Below, piece by piece: positions 37,707 through 46,831 of a DNA stretch of 64,000 nt (the stretch's first letter is position 1; each line of letters begins with the position of its first letter). This DNA is from Oscillatoriales cyanobacterium RM2_1_1 (lineage in GTDB: Bacteria; Cyanobacteriota; Cyanobacteriia; Cyanobacteriales; Microcoleaceae): contig JAAURB010000013.1 of the NCBI GenBank assembly GCA_012033335.1, forward strand, positions 1-64,000, written 5' to 3'. The notes beneath the pieces are model-generated. The model was not told the origin of the DNA. It was given only the letters and a program-made list of their open reading frames with translations, and did no database searches. The position numbers were made by a program, and so were the translations under genes.

Positions 37707-38813
37707 TTAAAGAGACATGGGGGAGTCGATGTAGATGGTCGGTTCAGGCACGGCAAAGCGGAGGTCGTGGGTGACCAGTTTTTGGGCGATCGCCCGATTG
37801 ACCAGGTCAAGTAAGCGTTTACGGAGTTCCAGGGAGTTTTCACTGGGACTGGTAATGAAGAAAAACACCCGAGCCCGAGTGTTAATAGCTTCTGTAGAGT
37901 ATTGAATTCTGGTATTGGCCTTATCAAATCCCCAGAAAAATTTACTCTCCTGCTCTACGGTTTGGGTGACGAGGGCTTTTTCATCCTCCCTTAAGGGCTT
38001 GGGAAAATCCAGGCAGAGCATTGCCATAATTTTCTTGCCCCGGCTGACATTTTCGATATTTTTGCTAGCCATGGTGGAGTTAGGTACAATCATCATAGTA
38101 TTTTGGGCCACAATCCGAATTTTAGTTGACCGTAAACCAATGGCTTCCACTCGACCATAAACATCCTCAGCATAGGGATTGAAGTTGACCCGGATGTATT
38201 CTCCGGCAATATAGGGTCGATCAAGATATAGCTCTAAAGTACCAAAAAGCCGTCCAAGGGTCTGCTGAGCGGCAAAGGCGATCGCCGCCCCCCCAATGCC
38301 AATACTGGTTCCCAAGGCCACTAGGTTCAGCTTCAGGCCAATGGCAAAAATTACCAGGCCCAGCAACACAATCACCACATAGATCAAGGTTTCAAAAATC
38401 AGCACCACTTCACTGACCTCCCCAAACCAGCGATGTACCAGGCTGAGGACAGACCGATGAATGATTTTTTGAGAGACCCTAGAGGCAAACCATCCCAGAC
38501 TAATTGAGAGGGCGGAATAGACAAAAATTCCCACAAAGTTGTAGAGATCCTCGTAGCGGGTCAGTAAATTCAGACAGAGGGCAATGAAGGAGAACGTACC
38601 AATTAAGGACAGGGAGGTTTGAAACGGCTTTACGGTCTGACGGTAGACTACGGCATGGTTTTCAAATGCCCCACAACGCTCCAGCAATCGGAAGACTTGC
38701 TGCACCAGATACGGGAGAAATCGCCCGGCAAAGGGGGAAACTACCAGCACCAGGGCAAATAACCCCAGCCGCGCCATCAGTTCTACAACATATTGGAGGA
38801 TTTCCTGATCCAT
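37707..38813 (-). CDS. Mechanosensitive ion channel, MscS family
   Basis: This inner-membrane channel of 368 residues has four hydrophobic helices, the pore-lining glycine/alanine-rich helix (LGTSIGIGGAAIAFAAQQTL) and the MscS beta domain (DRPYIAGEYIRV, GRVEAIGLRSTKIR, VPNSTMASKNIENVSRG). The pore helix with GxGxxA packing is characteristic. It probably opens under membrane tension to release osmolytes. A second MscS gene lies directly upstream on the same strand (38914-40023), 100 bp away, with a repeat C copy between them. Confidence 0.92.
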   Translation of the reverse strand: MDQEILQYVVELMARLGLFALVLVVSPFAGRFLPYLVQQVFRLLERCGAFENHAVVYRQTVKPFQTSLSLIGTFSFIALCLNLLTRYEDLYNFVGIFVYSALSISLGWFASRVSQKIIHRSVLSLVHRWFGEVSEVVLIFETLIYVVIVLLGLVIFAIGLKLNLVALGTSIGIGGAAIAFAAQQTLGRLFGTLELYLDRPYIAGEYIRVNFNPYAEDVYGRVEAIGLRSTKIRIVAQNTMMIVPNSTMASKNIENVSRGKKIMAMLCLDFPKPLREDEKALVTQTVEQESKFFWGFDKANTRIQYSTEAINTRARVFFFITSPSENSLELRKRLLDLVNRAIAQKLVTHDLRFAVPEPTIYIDSPMSL

Positions 38814-38849
38814 GGGTATAGCGATTCTTAATCACGTGAGGTAAAGATT

Positions 38850-38911
38850 TGAGAGATGGCGGCACGGTGGGCTGCCACCTCTCGTACTCCAGCAGCATTG
38901 GAAATGCTGTA
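38850..38911 (-). repeat. Dispersed repeat C, partial copy in reverse orientation
   Basis: On the minus strand it reads CTACAGCATTTCCAATGCTG, CTGGAGTACGAGAGGTGGCA and GCCCACCGTGCCGCC. AGCATT and AATGCT form a stem. It separates the two MscS genes. Confidence 0.65.
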
Positions 38912-38913
38912 GG

Positions 38914-40023
38914 TTAAATAATCATGGGCTGACTGACATCGACAATACTTTCAGCCACCTCAAAGTTAATCCCATAGTTGTGAAGCTGCTGAATAATATT
39001 TTCTCGAGCCATTTCCAGTAAGCCTTTTCGCAGTTCCATGGATTTCCCCGTTGACCCTAGAATGAAAAAAATCACCTGGGCTTGGGCTCGATATTGACCG
39101 GATGGATCCACTAAGTCCTGAAAATTGACCTGGGTCAGTTGATGATCAATACCGAGAATATCTCGGGTACAGTCTAGAAGCTGTTGCTGGATCATGGCCT
39201 TTTCTTCATTGGACATGGAGCGGAAAAAGGTCAGGGTCACCATGGAAATCAGCCGCCGCGCCCCCGTGAGGTTTTCAATACTGGTTTGAGCCAGGTTGCT
39301 ATTGGGGACGATAACCAGGGTATTTTTTCCCGAGAGCCGAATCTTGGTTGAGCGCCAACCGATGGACTCCACCCGGCCAATGGTGCGATCTGGAAGATGA
39401 ATATAGTCTCCAATTGTAAAGGGACGGTCAATAAATAAAACGACACTCCAGAGAATTTGCTCAATCACTCTCTGGGAGGCAAAGGCGATCGCAAATCCTC
39501 CTACCCCAAGGCTAGCCACCAACCCGATTAAATTAATTTGATGGGCCTGGGCGAAACAAAAAATCACCACCAGAATCATTACAGCCTTAGTCAGGAACTT
39601 CCCCAGGGTCAGCAGTTCGCTGTTAATTTCGCTATCATCTCCCAGGACAATCCCCAATAAATACTGATCAAACAAGGTAGCAAATAGCTGAAAACCAAGC
39701 CAGATGATACTGACTGACAACCCCAAACTCAACGGAAATTCTAGAATACCCGACCCCCGAAGCTGAGGATTCTGCAAGAGAACTAAATCCAGCCCTGAGG
39801 CGATCGCAATCGCAATGAGTCCAATTTGATAAGGTTGAATCACACGTTGATAAATTTCTTGACTCTTGAACATGGCCAGGGAATGGGTTAGATCTCTCTT
39901 GAACTTAAAGTGTTTAAATGGTTGAGGATCAGATAGTTTGATATTGAGTTGTTTAATATTAAATAAACCCATAATCAACAAAACCATTAAAACAAAGATC
40001 ATACTAAAGATCAGAATAATCAC
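38914..40023 (-). CDS. Mechanosensitive ion channel, MscS family (second copy)
   Basis: The 369-residue protein has the same plan as its downstream neighbour: an N-terminal helix, two further helices, the pore helix (LVASLGVGGFAIAFASQRVI) and the beta domain (DRPFTIGDYIHLPDRTIGRV, WRSTKIRLSGKNTLVIVPNS). Overall similarity to the neighbour is moderate, so the pair is an old duplication or two independent members rather than a recent copy. ATG at 40023. Confidence 0.92.
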   Translation of the reverse strand: MIILIFSMIFVLMVLLIMGLFNIKQLNIKLSDPQPFKHFKFKRDLTHSLAMFKSQEIYQRVIQPYQIGLIAIAIASGLDLVLLQNPQLRGSGILEFPLSLGLSVSIIWLGFQLFATLFDQYLLGIVLGDDSEINSELLTLGKFLTKAVMILVVIFCFAQAHQINLIGLVASLGVGGFAIAFASQRVIEQILWSVVLFIDRPFTIGDYIHLPDRTIGRVESIGWRSTKIRLSGKNTLVIVPNSNLAQTSIENLTGARRLISMVTLTFFRSMSNEEKAMIQQQLLDCTRDILGIDHQLTQVNFQDLVDPSGQYRAQAQVIFFILGSTGKSMELRKGLLEMARENIIQQLHNYGINFEVAESIVDVSQPMII

Positions 40024-40234
40024 AGGGGTGACTCCATAGGTGGCTCAATAGCTGTGGTGAAAACGTCTACATAGTCAGTCATCGTTCAAGCTAGGGATAG
40101 AATTCGTTGAAAGCCCTGTTTGGGTCAATATTGATACTGTCCTGTAGGGAATTTTCCGATGGATTCAGCCATGATATTGTAACTTCCAGACTGAGATCAG
40201 GGTATTGTCAACTCCTAATGGAGTGATATAGATT

Positions 40235-41269
40235 TTGTACGGCTTGAACCCAAATACTCCAGTGACCTTTCTCCAAACCGTTGTGCAGCTCCATCACACC
40301 CCTTATTTAAAGCTGCTTGGTAAAGGCAGTAGCCAATTCTTACCGTTAACTTCAGGTAAGAACTATTGGACATTGGGCCGGAGTGAAGACAATAATTTTG
40401 TCCTGAAAGACCAATGGGCTTCGCGGAATCATGCAATGTTACAACGCATGGAGCACGGAGAATTCTTCCTAATTGATCTGGGTAGTCGAAATGGTTCTTT
40501 TATCAATGGCCGCCGATTAACAATTCCAGTGATTCTCAAGGATAGAGATCTGATTCTTCTGGGGCAAACTGAGTTTGAGTTTCATTCTCCGGTATTGACC
40601 GACATTGACCCAAATCCCTCCGGAGAGGATCAGGACTCTGAGTCAGACTTTACCGCCACCTTGACCGTCAGGCGGCTCATTTCGGTATTAGTCGTGGATA
40701 TTCGGGATTTCACAGTATTGACTCGGCGGCTCGATGAGCGGATTCTTTCAGAAGTGATCGGGCGCTGGTTCCGTCATGCCGGTGAGATTATTCGGGATCA
40801 TGGCAGTTGGGTAGACAAATACATTGGCGATGCCATAATGGCAGTCTGGTTTCATGGAACCCAGGGGGTTAGTCCCCAAGAGATGCTCCGAATTTGTCAA
40901 GCCTTACATGAAATGTATCGGATGACGATGGAACTGAGCGACGCTTATCCATTGCCCTTTCCCCTGAGGGTAGGAGCAGGACTGAATACCGGCTATGCGA
41001 TGGTGGGCAATACCGGCAGTGGAGGAACCGCAGACTATACCGCTCTAGGGGACACGGTGAATGCGGCCTTTCGGTTAGAGTCTTCCACAAAACAGCTTGG
41101 GGTCGATGTTGCCCTGGGAGAAGCTACCTACAAATACTTATCCCGCCTGAAGCCAGAAAAAAATTTTGATCAGTACCGGGTGAACCTGAAGGGCTACGAT
41201 ATCCCAACTCTAACCTACACCACTACATTTGAGAGCTTGAAGATCTTCTTAGAAAAGACCAGTGAGTAA
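40235..41269 (+). CDS. FHA-domain class III adenylate cyclase
   Basis: The protein (344 residues) joins an N-terminal FHA phosphopeptide-binding domain (about residues 45-117: WTLGRSEDNNFVL, SRNHAML, DLGSRNGSFING) to a C-terminal class III nucleotide cyclase domain (about 145-335). Catalytic residues are present: metal-binding Asp154 (VVDIRDF) and Asp198 (YIGDAIMAVW), Lys194, the substrate-selecting Asp266 (ADYTALGD), and transition-state Asn275 and Arg279. This predicts an active cAMP-forming enzyme controlled by binding a phosphothreonine protein. The start is TTG (40235) with GGAG upstream; no ATG precedes the FHA domain. Confidence 0.92.
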   Translation: MYGLNPNTPVTFLQTVVQLHHTPYLKLLGKGSSQFLPLTSGKNYWTLGRSEDNNFVLKDQWASRNHAMLQRMEHGEFFLIDLGSRNGSFINGRRLTIPVILKDRDLILLGQTEFEFHSPVLTDIDPNPSGEDQDSESDFTATLTVRRLISVLVVDIRDFTVLTRRLDERILSEVIGRWFRHAGEIIRDHGSWVDKYIGDAIMAVWFHGTQGVSPQEMLRICQALHEMYRMTMELSDAYPLPFPLRVGAGLNTGYAMVGNTGSGGTADYTALGDTVNAAFRLESSTKQLGVDVALGEATYKYLSRLKPEKNFDQYRVNLKGYDIPTLTYTTTFESLKIFLEKTSE

Positions 41270-41343
41270 ACTCGTTCTTTAGCTCCGTTGATTAGAGAGG
41301 GGTCTCTGGAAGAATCATCCCTCAAAGTTTTTTACAAGGTTCT

Positions 41344-43494
41344 CTAGAGGTTTTCCAGGGGTAGGGTTGGGGCTGCTGGGGGAACTACTGGCCGCTCCAA
41401 CACAACTTTGCGGCTTTCTCGCTGGGTTTGCATTTCAACGGCGATCGCCTCAATTTGTACCTCCAGGCTGCCGTAGACAATCTCAATATTCGTAGTTGTT
41501 TCAATTTGATCCAGACCATTGGGAGAAAACTCAGTCAGCCACCGGGGGCCATCAATGATTTGACGAGATTGCCGATCGTAAACCCATACCTTGACATAGA
41601 TGCGAGTCAATCCCTCGGGCAACTTGACCCGGACTGGCACTGACCGACCTGCCACCAGTTCTGTTTCAGTCACTTCCAGGATTGGCGCAGGAATGGGCTG
41701 ATCCTCAGAGAGTTCATCGGCCTGGGTTTTCCCAGACCCTACTTGAGGGGGAGTCGATCCCCCCAAGGGTTGACGGGGGAAAGCTGAAGTTTGATGGGGC
41801 TCGGGCCGCTCATCCTCTACGACTACTTCCTGAGCATCGAACTCCTGAATGATTGAAGGGCTAAAAAACGAATGGTCTTCATGATCTAATACCAATCTAG
41901 ACGGAGAAGTTGCTGGGATTGAGCTAGAGATAGGGGAAGAGTCCACAAAGGGAGTTTCTGGCAGGGGAGGGGTGGCTCGCTTCATCCATTGGGATAAGTC
42001 TTGATCCTCAGCGAGGGAAGTCAGTCTTGACCAAAAACGATTCTGTAAATTTAACTGATTGAAGGCATTCTGGGGCGGAGAAGCTGTCGAGGGTTCAGGT
42101 TGTCGGGGTTGATCAGGAGAGGGATTGAGCAATTCACCTCCTTCACTTTTTGCTGAGTCCAAAATGGCTTCTGCCGGAATCAACTGGGATGAGACCAGAG
42201 AGATTGAAACCTCAGATTCAGATTTTGCCGCGATCGCCGATTTGAGGGGTTGTGATTTTAGAGTTGGGGTGGGTAGGGGAGGGGGGGACAGTATGGGTCT
42301 ACCGCCAGCAAAATCCCGCAGGCTCGGCAGGTTCAAAGAGGCTGCCGGGGGACGAAACTTCATCCGGGGCAAGGGAGGAGGGGCAGGAAACTCAGATTCA
42401 AGGGGGAGCTGAATCGCCTGTAGGTTTGATACCTCTGCCAATCCCTCTAAATCTTCTGGCTCATCTTCAAACTCTGGTCGGATCACCTCAAGCAAATGCT
42501 CCACCTGGGTGGCCACGGTGAAGGAAGATTTGGTCACTAAAACCTTGTCCCAGTAGAGATTGATCTCCCCCAAAATAGAGCGGGTCTGGCACTCAAAGGG
42601 CGTGTAAAGTAGGCAGGCAAATGGAAAGGGTAGAGCAATCTGAGGCAATGGCTGCTGTACCTGGGATAGGATTGCTGAAGTTTGGGGATCCCGCAACAGA
42701 ATTTGGACTGAGAGCCCGAATTCTGAAATATCGTCTGGAACACCATCTGGAGAATTATTTGAAGTAGTTGAATCTAAAGTGTTATTGGTTGCCGACTCAG
42801 CGCCTGAAGAGTTAACAGCTCGAGACTCAGCCGGAGATTTAGTTGTTTGAACAACCCCTACTAGTACAAAAGACTGCCCTAACTTGGTGACGTAGGACGT
42901 TTGATCTAGGGTAAGTTTGAGCCTTTGCAACGCTTCGGGCAGGGGAGCGATCGCCGCCGCTTCAGTGACTCCATCAGGATTGTGATAGGACATGGGTCTA
43001 AAATTCGAGCTAGAAACAGATTTCGCAGTTAGATCCGCATTGAGTTGAGGAGGAGCAGATGGCTGAGAAATCGAACTCCGTTCTACAGGATCAACGGCAA
43101 TGGGATGAACATACTCTGGGGACTCTGATTCCCCCAATAAAACCTGCAACTTTACTTTAGCTAGGGGGGTTTTCGGGATCTCCTGGACGGAAGCCCCGGG
43201 AAAACAGGAAATCTCCCAGATTCCTGACTTGAGGCGACTATAGGGCAGGATGCTGGCTAAACCTTCAGGATTAATCTCAACTACCCGAGTCTGTACCCGA
43301 TGAACTGGAGGTATCTCATCGAGAGCATGATGGGTAATCCGAATCTCCAGTTTTCCATTGGGGGATTTTCCGCTGATCGCTCCAACCCGGGCAACAATTC
43401 GGTAACGCCCCTCCAGGATTTCTACATCAGGGGACTCTAGAGGCAGCCAAGTCGTATCACCCTCTTTTTGCAGTAGAAATTCCCAACTCTCCAT
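41344..43494 (-). CDS. Large unrecognised cyanobacterial protein (716 residues)
   Basis: I do not recognise a named family. The N-terminal 125 residues look like a folded beta-rich domain (MESWEFLLQKEGDTTWLPLE, RYRIVARVGAI, EIRITHHALDE). A second folded segment is about residues 185-345 (LQRLKLTLDQTSYVTKLGQ, VTKSSFTVATQVEHLLEVIRP, given in parts). A long Pro/Ser/Glu-rich disordered linker (about 370-610) leads to a final beta-sandwich-like domain (ILEVTETELVAGRSVPVRV, VWVYDRQSRQIIDGPRWL). There is no signal peptide or membrane segment, so it should be cytoplasmic. ATG start at 43494; it follows apcC on the same strand by 127 bp but need not be part of that operon. Confidence 0.7.
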   Translation of the reverse strand: MESWEFLLQKEGDTTWLPLESPDVEILEGRYRIVARVGAISGKSPNGKLEIRITHHALDEIPPVHRVQTRVVEINPEGLASILPYSRLKSGIWEISCFPGASVQEIPKTPLAKVKLQVLLGESESPEYVHPIAVDPVERSSISQPSAPPQLNADLTAKSVSSSNFRPMSYHNPDGVTEAAAIAPLPEALQRLKLTLDQTSYVTKLGQSFVLVGVVQTTKSPAESRAVNSSGAESATNNTLDSTTSNNSPDGVPDDISEFGLSVQILLRDPQTSAILSQVQQPLPQIALPFPFACLLYTPFECQTRSILGEINLYWDKVLVTKSSFTVATQVEHLLEVIRPEFEDEPEDLEGLAEVSNLQAIQLPLESEFPAPPPLPRMKFRPPAASLNLPSLRDFAGGRPILSPPPLPTPTLKSQPLKSAIAAKSESEVSISLVSSQLIPAEAILDSAKSEGGELLNPSPDQPRQPEPSTASPPQNAFNQLNLQNRFWSRLTSLAEDQDLSQWMKRATPPLPETPFVDSSPISSSIPATSPSRLVLDHEDHSFFSPSIIQEFDAQEVVVEDERPEPHQTSAFPRQPLGGSTPPQVGSGKTQADELSEDQPIPAPILEVTETELVAGRSVPVRVKLPEGLTRIYVKVWVYDRQSRQIIDGPRWLTEFSPNGLDQIETTTNIEIVYGSLEVQIEAIAVEMQTQRESRKVVLERPVVPPAAPTLPLENL

Positions 43495-43621
43495 CTACGT
43501 GTCCCGCCAGAGCCATTTACCCCTCTATAATAGCGGACAAAGGCAGCATCAAAAACGTGTTCTACTGGACTGCACCTGACATATTTCCCCGGCCATCCAA
43601 GAGCTAGCACGGGGAATCAAG

Positions 43622-43825
43622 CTACAGTAAACCAGTATTGGTTCCGGGTTTTCCGGTTGCCAATTCAACCTTAACGATTCTCCCCCCCATTTTCATAATT
43701 CGCTGCTGCTCACGGAACCAGCTATCGTAGGGAACCAATTTAGTAAAGTAAGTATTCTGCAATTCCCGCTGAGTCCGAATGCGAGTTTGACTAGGAACAC
43801 AGGCAGTCACCTTAAACATTCTCAT
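43622..43825 (-). CDS. apcC: Phycobilisome core linker, 7.8 kDa
   Basis: ApcC caps allophycocyanin trimers in the phycobilisome core. The 67-residue protein is of CpcD type and nearly invariant across cyanobacteria (RMFKVTACVPSQTRIRTQR, ELQNTYFTKLVPYD, MKMGGRIVKVELATG). The start at 43825 (MRMFKV) matches the family; a longer frame opens two codons earlier at TTG. It is the last gene of apcABC, 243 bp after apcB. The long spacer 43826-44067 is where differential expression of the linker relative to ApcAB is usually set. Confidence 0.95.
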   Translation of the reverse strand: MRMFKVTACVPSQTRIRTQRELQNTYFTKLVPYDSWFREQQRIMKMGGRIVKVELATGKPGTNTGLL

Positions 43826-44067
43826 GATCAATCTTCTCCCAAGGGTAAAAAGAGTAGTTTTACATTAAGTTTCTTATAGACAGTGAAGGCCGGGAGTTTG
43901 GAATCCATACCAGTCCGCTGAAACCCATCATCAACTCCAACGAGCTTTGACGGCCTGGCATTTAACCCCAGACTTCCCGAACCTTACTGGATGGATCACT
44001 AACCAAGGAGGATAAACTTGATACCCATTTCCCAGCCCTTGATCCTGAGGAAATTCCCCAAACCGAG

Positions 44068-44553
44068 TTAGCTCAAGCCAGAGCAAATGTAGTCGAAGTA
44101 AACGCCCATTTCACGACCAGCATCAGAACCAACTAGACCAGCAGTAACCTCTTTCATGGCTTGAATAGCCTGAACGGTGGAACCGATGGGTACACCCAGA
44201 GAATTGTAAGTTTCCTTCAAGCCATTGAGTACGCGCTCATCCAAAATGGACGGATCCCCTGCCAACATGGCATAGGTGGCATAACGCAGGTAGTAATCGA
44301 GGTCGCGAATGCAAGCAGCATAGCGACGGGTGGTGTACATATTGCCACCGGGACGAGTCACATCGGAATAAAGCAGGGACTTAGCAACAGCTTCCTTAAC
44401 GATGTTTGCGGCATTGGCGCTAATGGTTGTTGCCGCCCGAACCCGCAGTTCTCCGGTGGCGAAGTAAGCCTTGAGTCTGTCTAGAGAATTGGAGTCCAGG
44501 TATTTCCCTTGAACGTCAGAAGAGTTAATTACAGCAGTAATTGCGTCTTGCAT
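44068..44553 (-). CDS. apcB: Allophycocyanin beta subunit
   Basis: ApcB (161 residues) carries one phycocyanobilin on Cys81 ([16 protein letters not shown]) and the conserved Asn71 (GGNMY) that is methylated in beta subunits. With ApcA it forms the core discs that pass energy to the photosystems on the thylakoid surface. The C-terminal DYICSGLS end is typical. ATG start with AGCAAGGAAAT upstream; 90 bp after apcA. Confidence 0.97.
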   Translation of the reverse strand: MQDAITAVINSSDVQGKYLDSNSLDRLKAYFATGELRVRAATTISANAANIVKEAVAKSLLYSDVTRPGGNMYTTRRYAACIRDLDYYLRYATYAMLAGDPSILDERVLNGLKETYNSLGVPIGSTVQAIQAMKEVTAGLVGSDAGREMGVYFDYICSGLS

Positions 44554-44643
44554 GGTGATTTGATTTCCTTGCTAGAGGTCAATAAGTTAAAGAATCAGCT
44601 TGTGAGCACTAAATAAATCTAAAGGCAAGAACCCAGACTACGC

Positions 44644-45129
44644 TTATGACATCGCACCGATGACATAGTCGAAGTAAGCGGCAGCTTCTGCAGAATCTTC
44701 ACCGGCGAGTAGGGAAGTGGCAACGCTCTTCATAGCGCGAACTCCTTCAACCACTGCATCAATAGGGGTGCCAAGAGACTTGTACATCTCGCGAACGCCC
44801 ACAATCCCGATTTCTTCAATGGGAGTAATATCACCGGCAACAATTCCGTAGGTGACCAGACGGAGGTAGTAATCCAGGTCACGCAGGCAGGTCGCAGTCA
44901 TTTCTTCACCGTAAGCATTTCCGCCGGGAGAAACAACATCAGGGCGCTTCTGGAACAGTTGGTTTCCAGCTTCCTTGATGATGCGATCGCGGGCAGCAGT
45001 CATGGTTTCAGCAATCCGAACCCGACGCTCACCGCTCGTAACAAAGGACTTGATCCGGTCTAGCTCACCGGGGCTGAGATAACGAGCCTCAGCGTCAGCA
45101 TTCACGATGGATTTTGTGACGATACTCAT
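44644..45129 (-). CDS. apcA: Allophycocyanin alpha subunit
   Basis: ApcA (161 residues) begins [20 protein letters not shown] and has the bilin-binding Cys81 in [14 protein letters not shown]. It is the first gene of the apcABC operon; no apcE gene lies upstream inside the window. Synonymous codon choice is that of a highly expressed gene. The long upstream region must contain the strong, light-regulated promoter, but I cannot place it with confidence. Confidence 0.97.
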   Translation of the reverse strand: MSIVTKSIVNADAEARYLSPGELDRIKSFVTSGERRVRIAETMTAARDRIIKEAGNQLFQKRPDVVSPGGNAYGEEMTATCLRDLDYYLRLVTYGIVAGDITPIEEIGIVGVREMYKSLGTPIDAVVEGVRAMKSVATSLLAGEDSAEAAAYFDYVIGAMS

Positions 45130-45662
45130 TTTATACCAAAGAGTTTAGCTAACGTGTTCATATTCGAACTCTTCAGTCCTACTCGATCCACGGCAAAAAG
45201 GATTAACTGACCAGTCGAGAAAACTCAAAATGGTGGAAAATCTTTTGCTTTAGATCCTTTCTCAAGAGCTTTTGCAAACGCCCTGAAAGGTTGAGTAGTG
45301 CTGAAGTCCCAAAAAACCTTCGCTGATAAAAACTGAGAAAGTATTGGGGGCAGGTCGAGATTCACTGAATTTTACCATTGGGCTGGCTATTCACAACGGC
45401 ATGAACTGCTGTTGATCCTGATCCAGGGCCATGGGTTTTATCCAGGGGTTTGATCAATAGATGGCCAGGAAATTTACCCGGCAAACAACTACTCATCAAT
45501 CGTATTTTCAGGCATTAAGCTCCCTAGACTAGGGTTCTCGTAATAGTTTTTAACATTTTCTCTCATTCTGAATCCGGGTTCGGGGCTCAGGATCAGTTAA
45601 GGGATAGCCAGTCGCAACCCCCTGAATTGAATTCCAGAATTGAATTCCAGAATCGAGTAAGG

Positions 45663-45793
45663 GGCTTGACGCAATCAAAATTAATTAAAAGTTAAAAGAT
45701 TGATATGGGGTGAAGAGGGGCAGTGCTTCCTTCCTGGGGCGAAGCCCATACCCCCTGCCATTGAACAATTAATTAATGGTAACCACCTACTGA
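45663..45793 (-). repeat. Dispersed repeat A, long copy in reverse orientation
   Basis: On the minus strand: CAGTAGGTGGTTACCATTAA, AATGGCAGGGGGTATGGGCT, TCGCCCCAGGAAGG, CACTGCCCC, ATCAATCTTTTAACTTTTAA and GATTGCGTCAAGCCCC. It has an extra GGGCTTCGCCCC hairpin in the middle compared with 21277-21372. Confidence 0.8.
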
Positions 45794-45936
45794 TCTATAG
45801 GCTGTTGGCTGAATTATGGCTGACTAGGCTATCTGGTGAGCCGAACTCGTTCCATGAGAATTTTGATTGAGCCGATTGAGTTCCCTGACTCAGGAACGTC
45901 GATCAAGTAAACTGATTAGCAAGCCAAAAGCCCTTC

Positions 45937-46004
45937 GGTGTGGGCACCTTGTCTGATGGGAAACACCCAAGCTGACTGTTCTGCTTGATTTACTCTATGA
46001 TCCT
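45937..46004 (+). repeat. Dispersed repeat B, diverged copy
   Basis: GGTGTGGGCACCTTGTCTGA at the left and CTGTTCTGCTTGATTTACTC at the right correspond to the ends of the 21180-21272 copy. Confidence 0.5.
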
Positions 46005-46020
46005 AACCATAAACTTTTAG

Positions 46021-46638
46021 ATGGCGGTTAAACAAATTTCTATCATGTTGAGATTCTGCATCCGTTTTTATTCAGGATGGATAACCCGTGGGCTTGCGAT
46101 TGGGAGCCTAGTACTGGTCATGGTGATAGTCTGGTCGGGACTGGGGATGCCATCTGCCCTTGCAGGTCTGGAGGATGATGGATTTGATGGTAATATCTTT
46201 GCCCTCTATAGCGGCAATGGTTCTCTGGTTCCTCCTCGAGTCACCCTGACTGATTCCTTCAATCGTGCCAAACCCGCCTTATTGGTGTTTTATATCGATG
46301 ACAGCCGGGATTGTAAAACCTTTGCTACCACAGTGTCTCAACTTCAGCAATTCTATGGTCGGGCGGCTGATTTTATTCCAATCAGCGCCGATGCGATCGC
46401 CCCTGAAACTGTAGACGATCCCAAAGAACCGGGTCATTACTATCGCGGACTCGTCCCCCAGACGGTGTTAATTAATCAGGCGGGAGAGGTCGTTCTTGAT
46501 GAAGTCGGTCAGGTTTCCTTTGAAACGATTGATGATCAATTCCGGCAGGTATTTGATTTGCTGCCCCGGGCTGAGTCGAAGGAATTAAAGCGCAAGGCGA
46601 TCAATGAGATCAACACAGAACTGGTGCGGGAGGAATAA
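46021..46638 (+). CDS. Thioredoxin-fold thylakoid protein, PSI-accumulation-factor-like
   Basis: The 205-residue protein has a hydrophobic N-terminal export/anchor segment (about residues 22-45) and a thioredoxin-like domain (about 70-185: PALLVFYIDDSRDCKTFATT, GRAADFIPISADAI, LVPQTVLINQAGEVVLDEVG). The usual CxxC redox pair is absent; only one cysteine (DDSRDCKTF) lies near that site. I associate this with the cyanobacterial family annotated as thylakoid membrane photosystem I accumulation factor, of which the mechanism is not clear. ATG at 46021. Identification is moderate; the fold call is firmer. Confidence 0.75.
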   Translation: MAVKQISIMLRFCIRFYSGWITRGLAIGSLVLVMVIVWSGLGMPSALAGLEDDGFDGNIFALYSGNGSLVPPRVTLTDSFNRAKPALLVFYIDDSRDCKTFATTVSQLQQFYGRAADFIPISADAIAPETVDDPKEPGHYYRGLVPQTVLINQAGEVVLDEVGQVSFETIDDQFRQVFDLLPRAESKELKRKAINEINTELVREE

Positions 46639-46746
46639 CCTGATACCAATTTTCTTTGATATTACTACAGATAGGCCCCTGGCACACAAGGCGCTTCGGC
46701 ATGCTCTGGGTTTTGCGTCATGCCAATTTTAAGAATTGGTATCAGG
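46639..46746. mobile_element. MITE-like element with terminal inverted repeats
   Basis: CCTGATACCAATTTTCTT (46639-46656) at the left end and AAGAATTGGTATCAGG (46731-46746) at the right end are inverted repeats with one mismatch over 16 bp. The 74-bp interior holds a further GGCATG...CATGCC stem. It has no coding capacity and starts at the base after the stop of the previous gene; it could also serve as its terminator. Confidence 0.65.
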
Positions 46747-46831
46747 TCATGGCCCAGAAGTAGATACAGGTAGATGTACAGAGGCTTGAGGTATGGCTAT
46801 CAGCTCAAGCAAGAGAAACCGAAAGCAGCAA

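Larger units (their letters stand above)
45130..46020. other. 891-bp divergent intergenic region upstream of apcA
   Basis: No gene is seen. The right part holds a reverse repeat A copy (45663-45793), a repeat B copy (45937-46004) and a 13-bp tandem duplication TTGAATTCCAGAA at 45627-45652. The left 500 bp is free of repeats and is the probable apc promoter and leader region. Confidence 0.6.
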
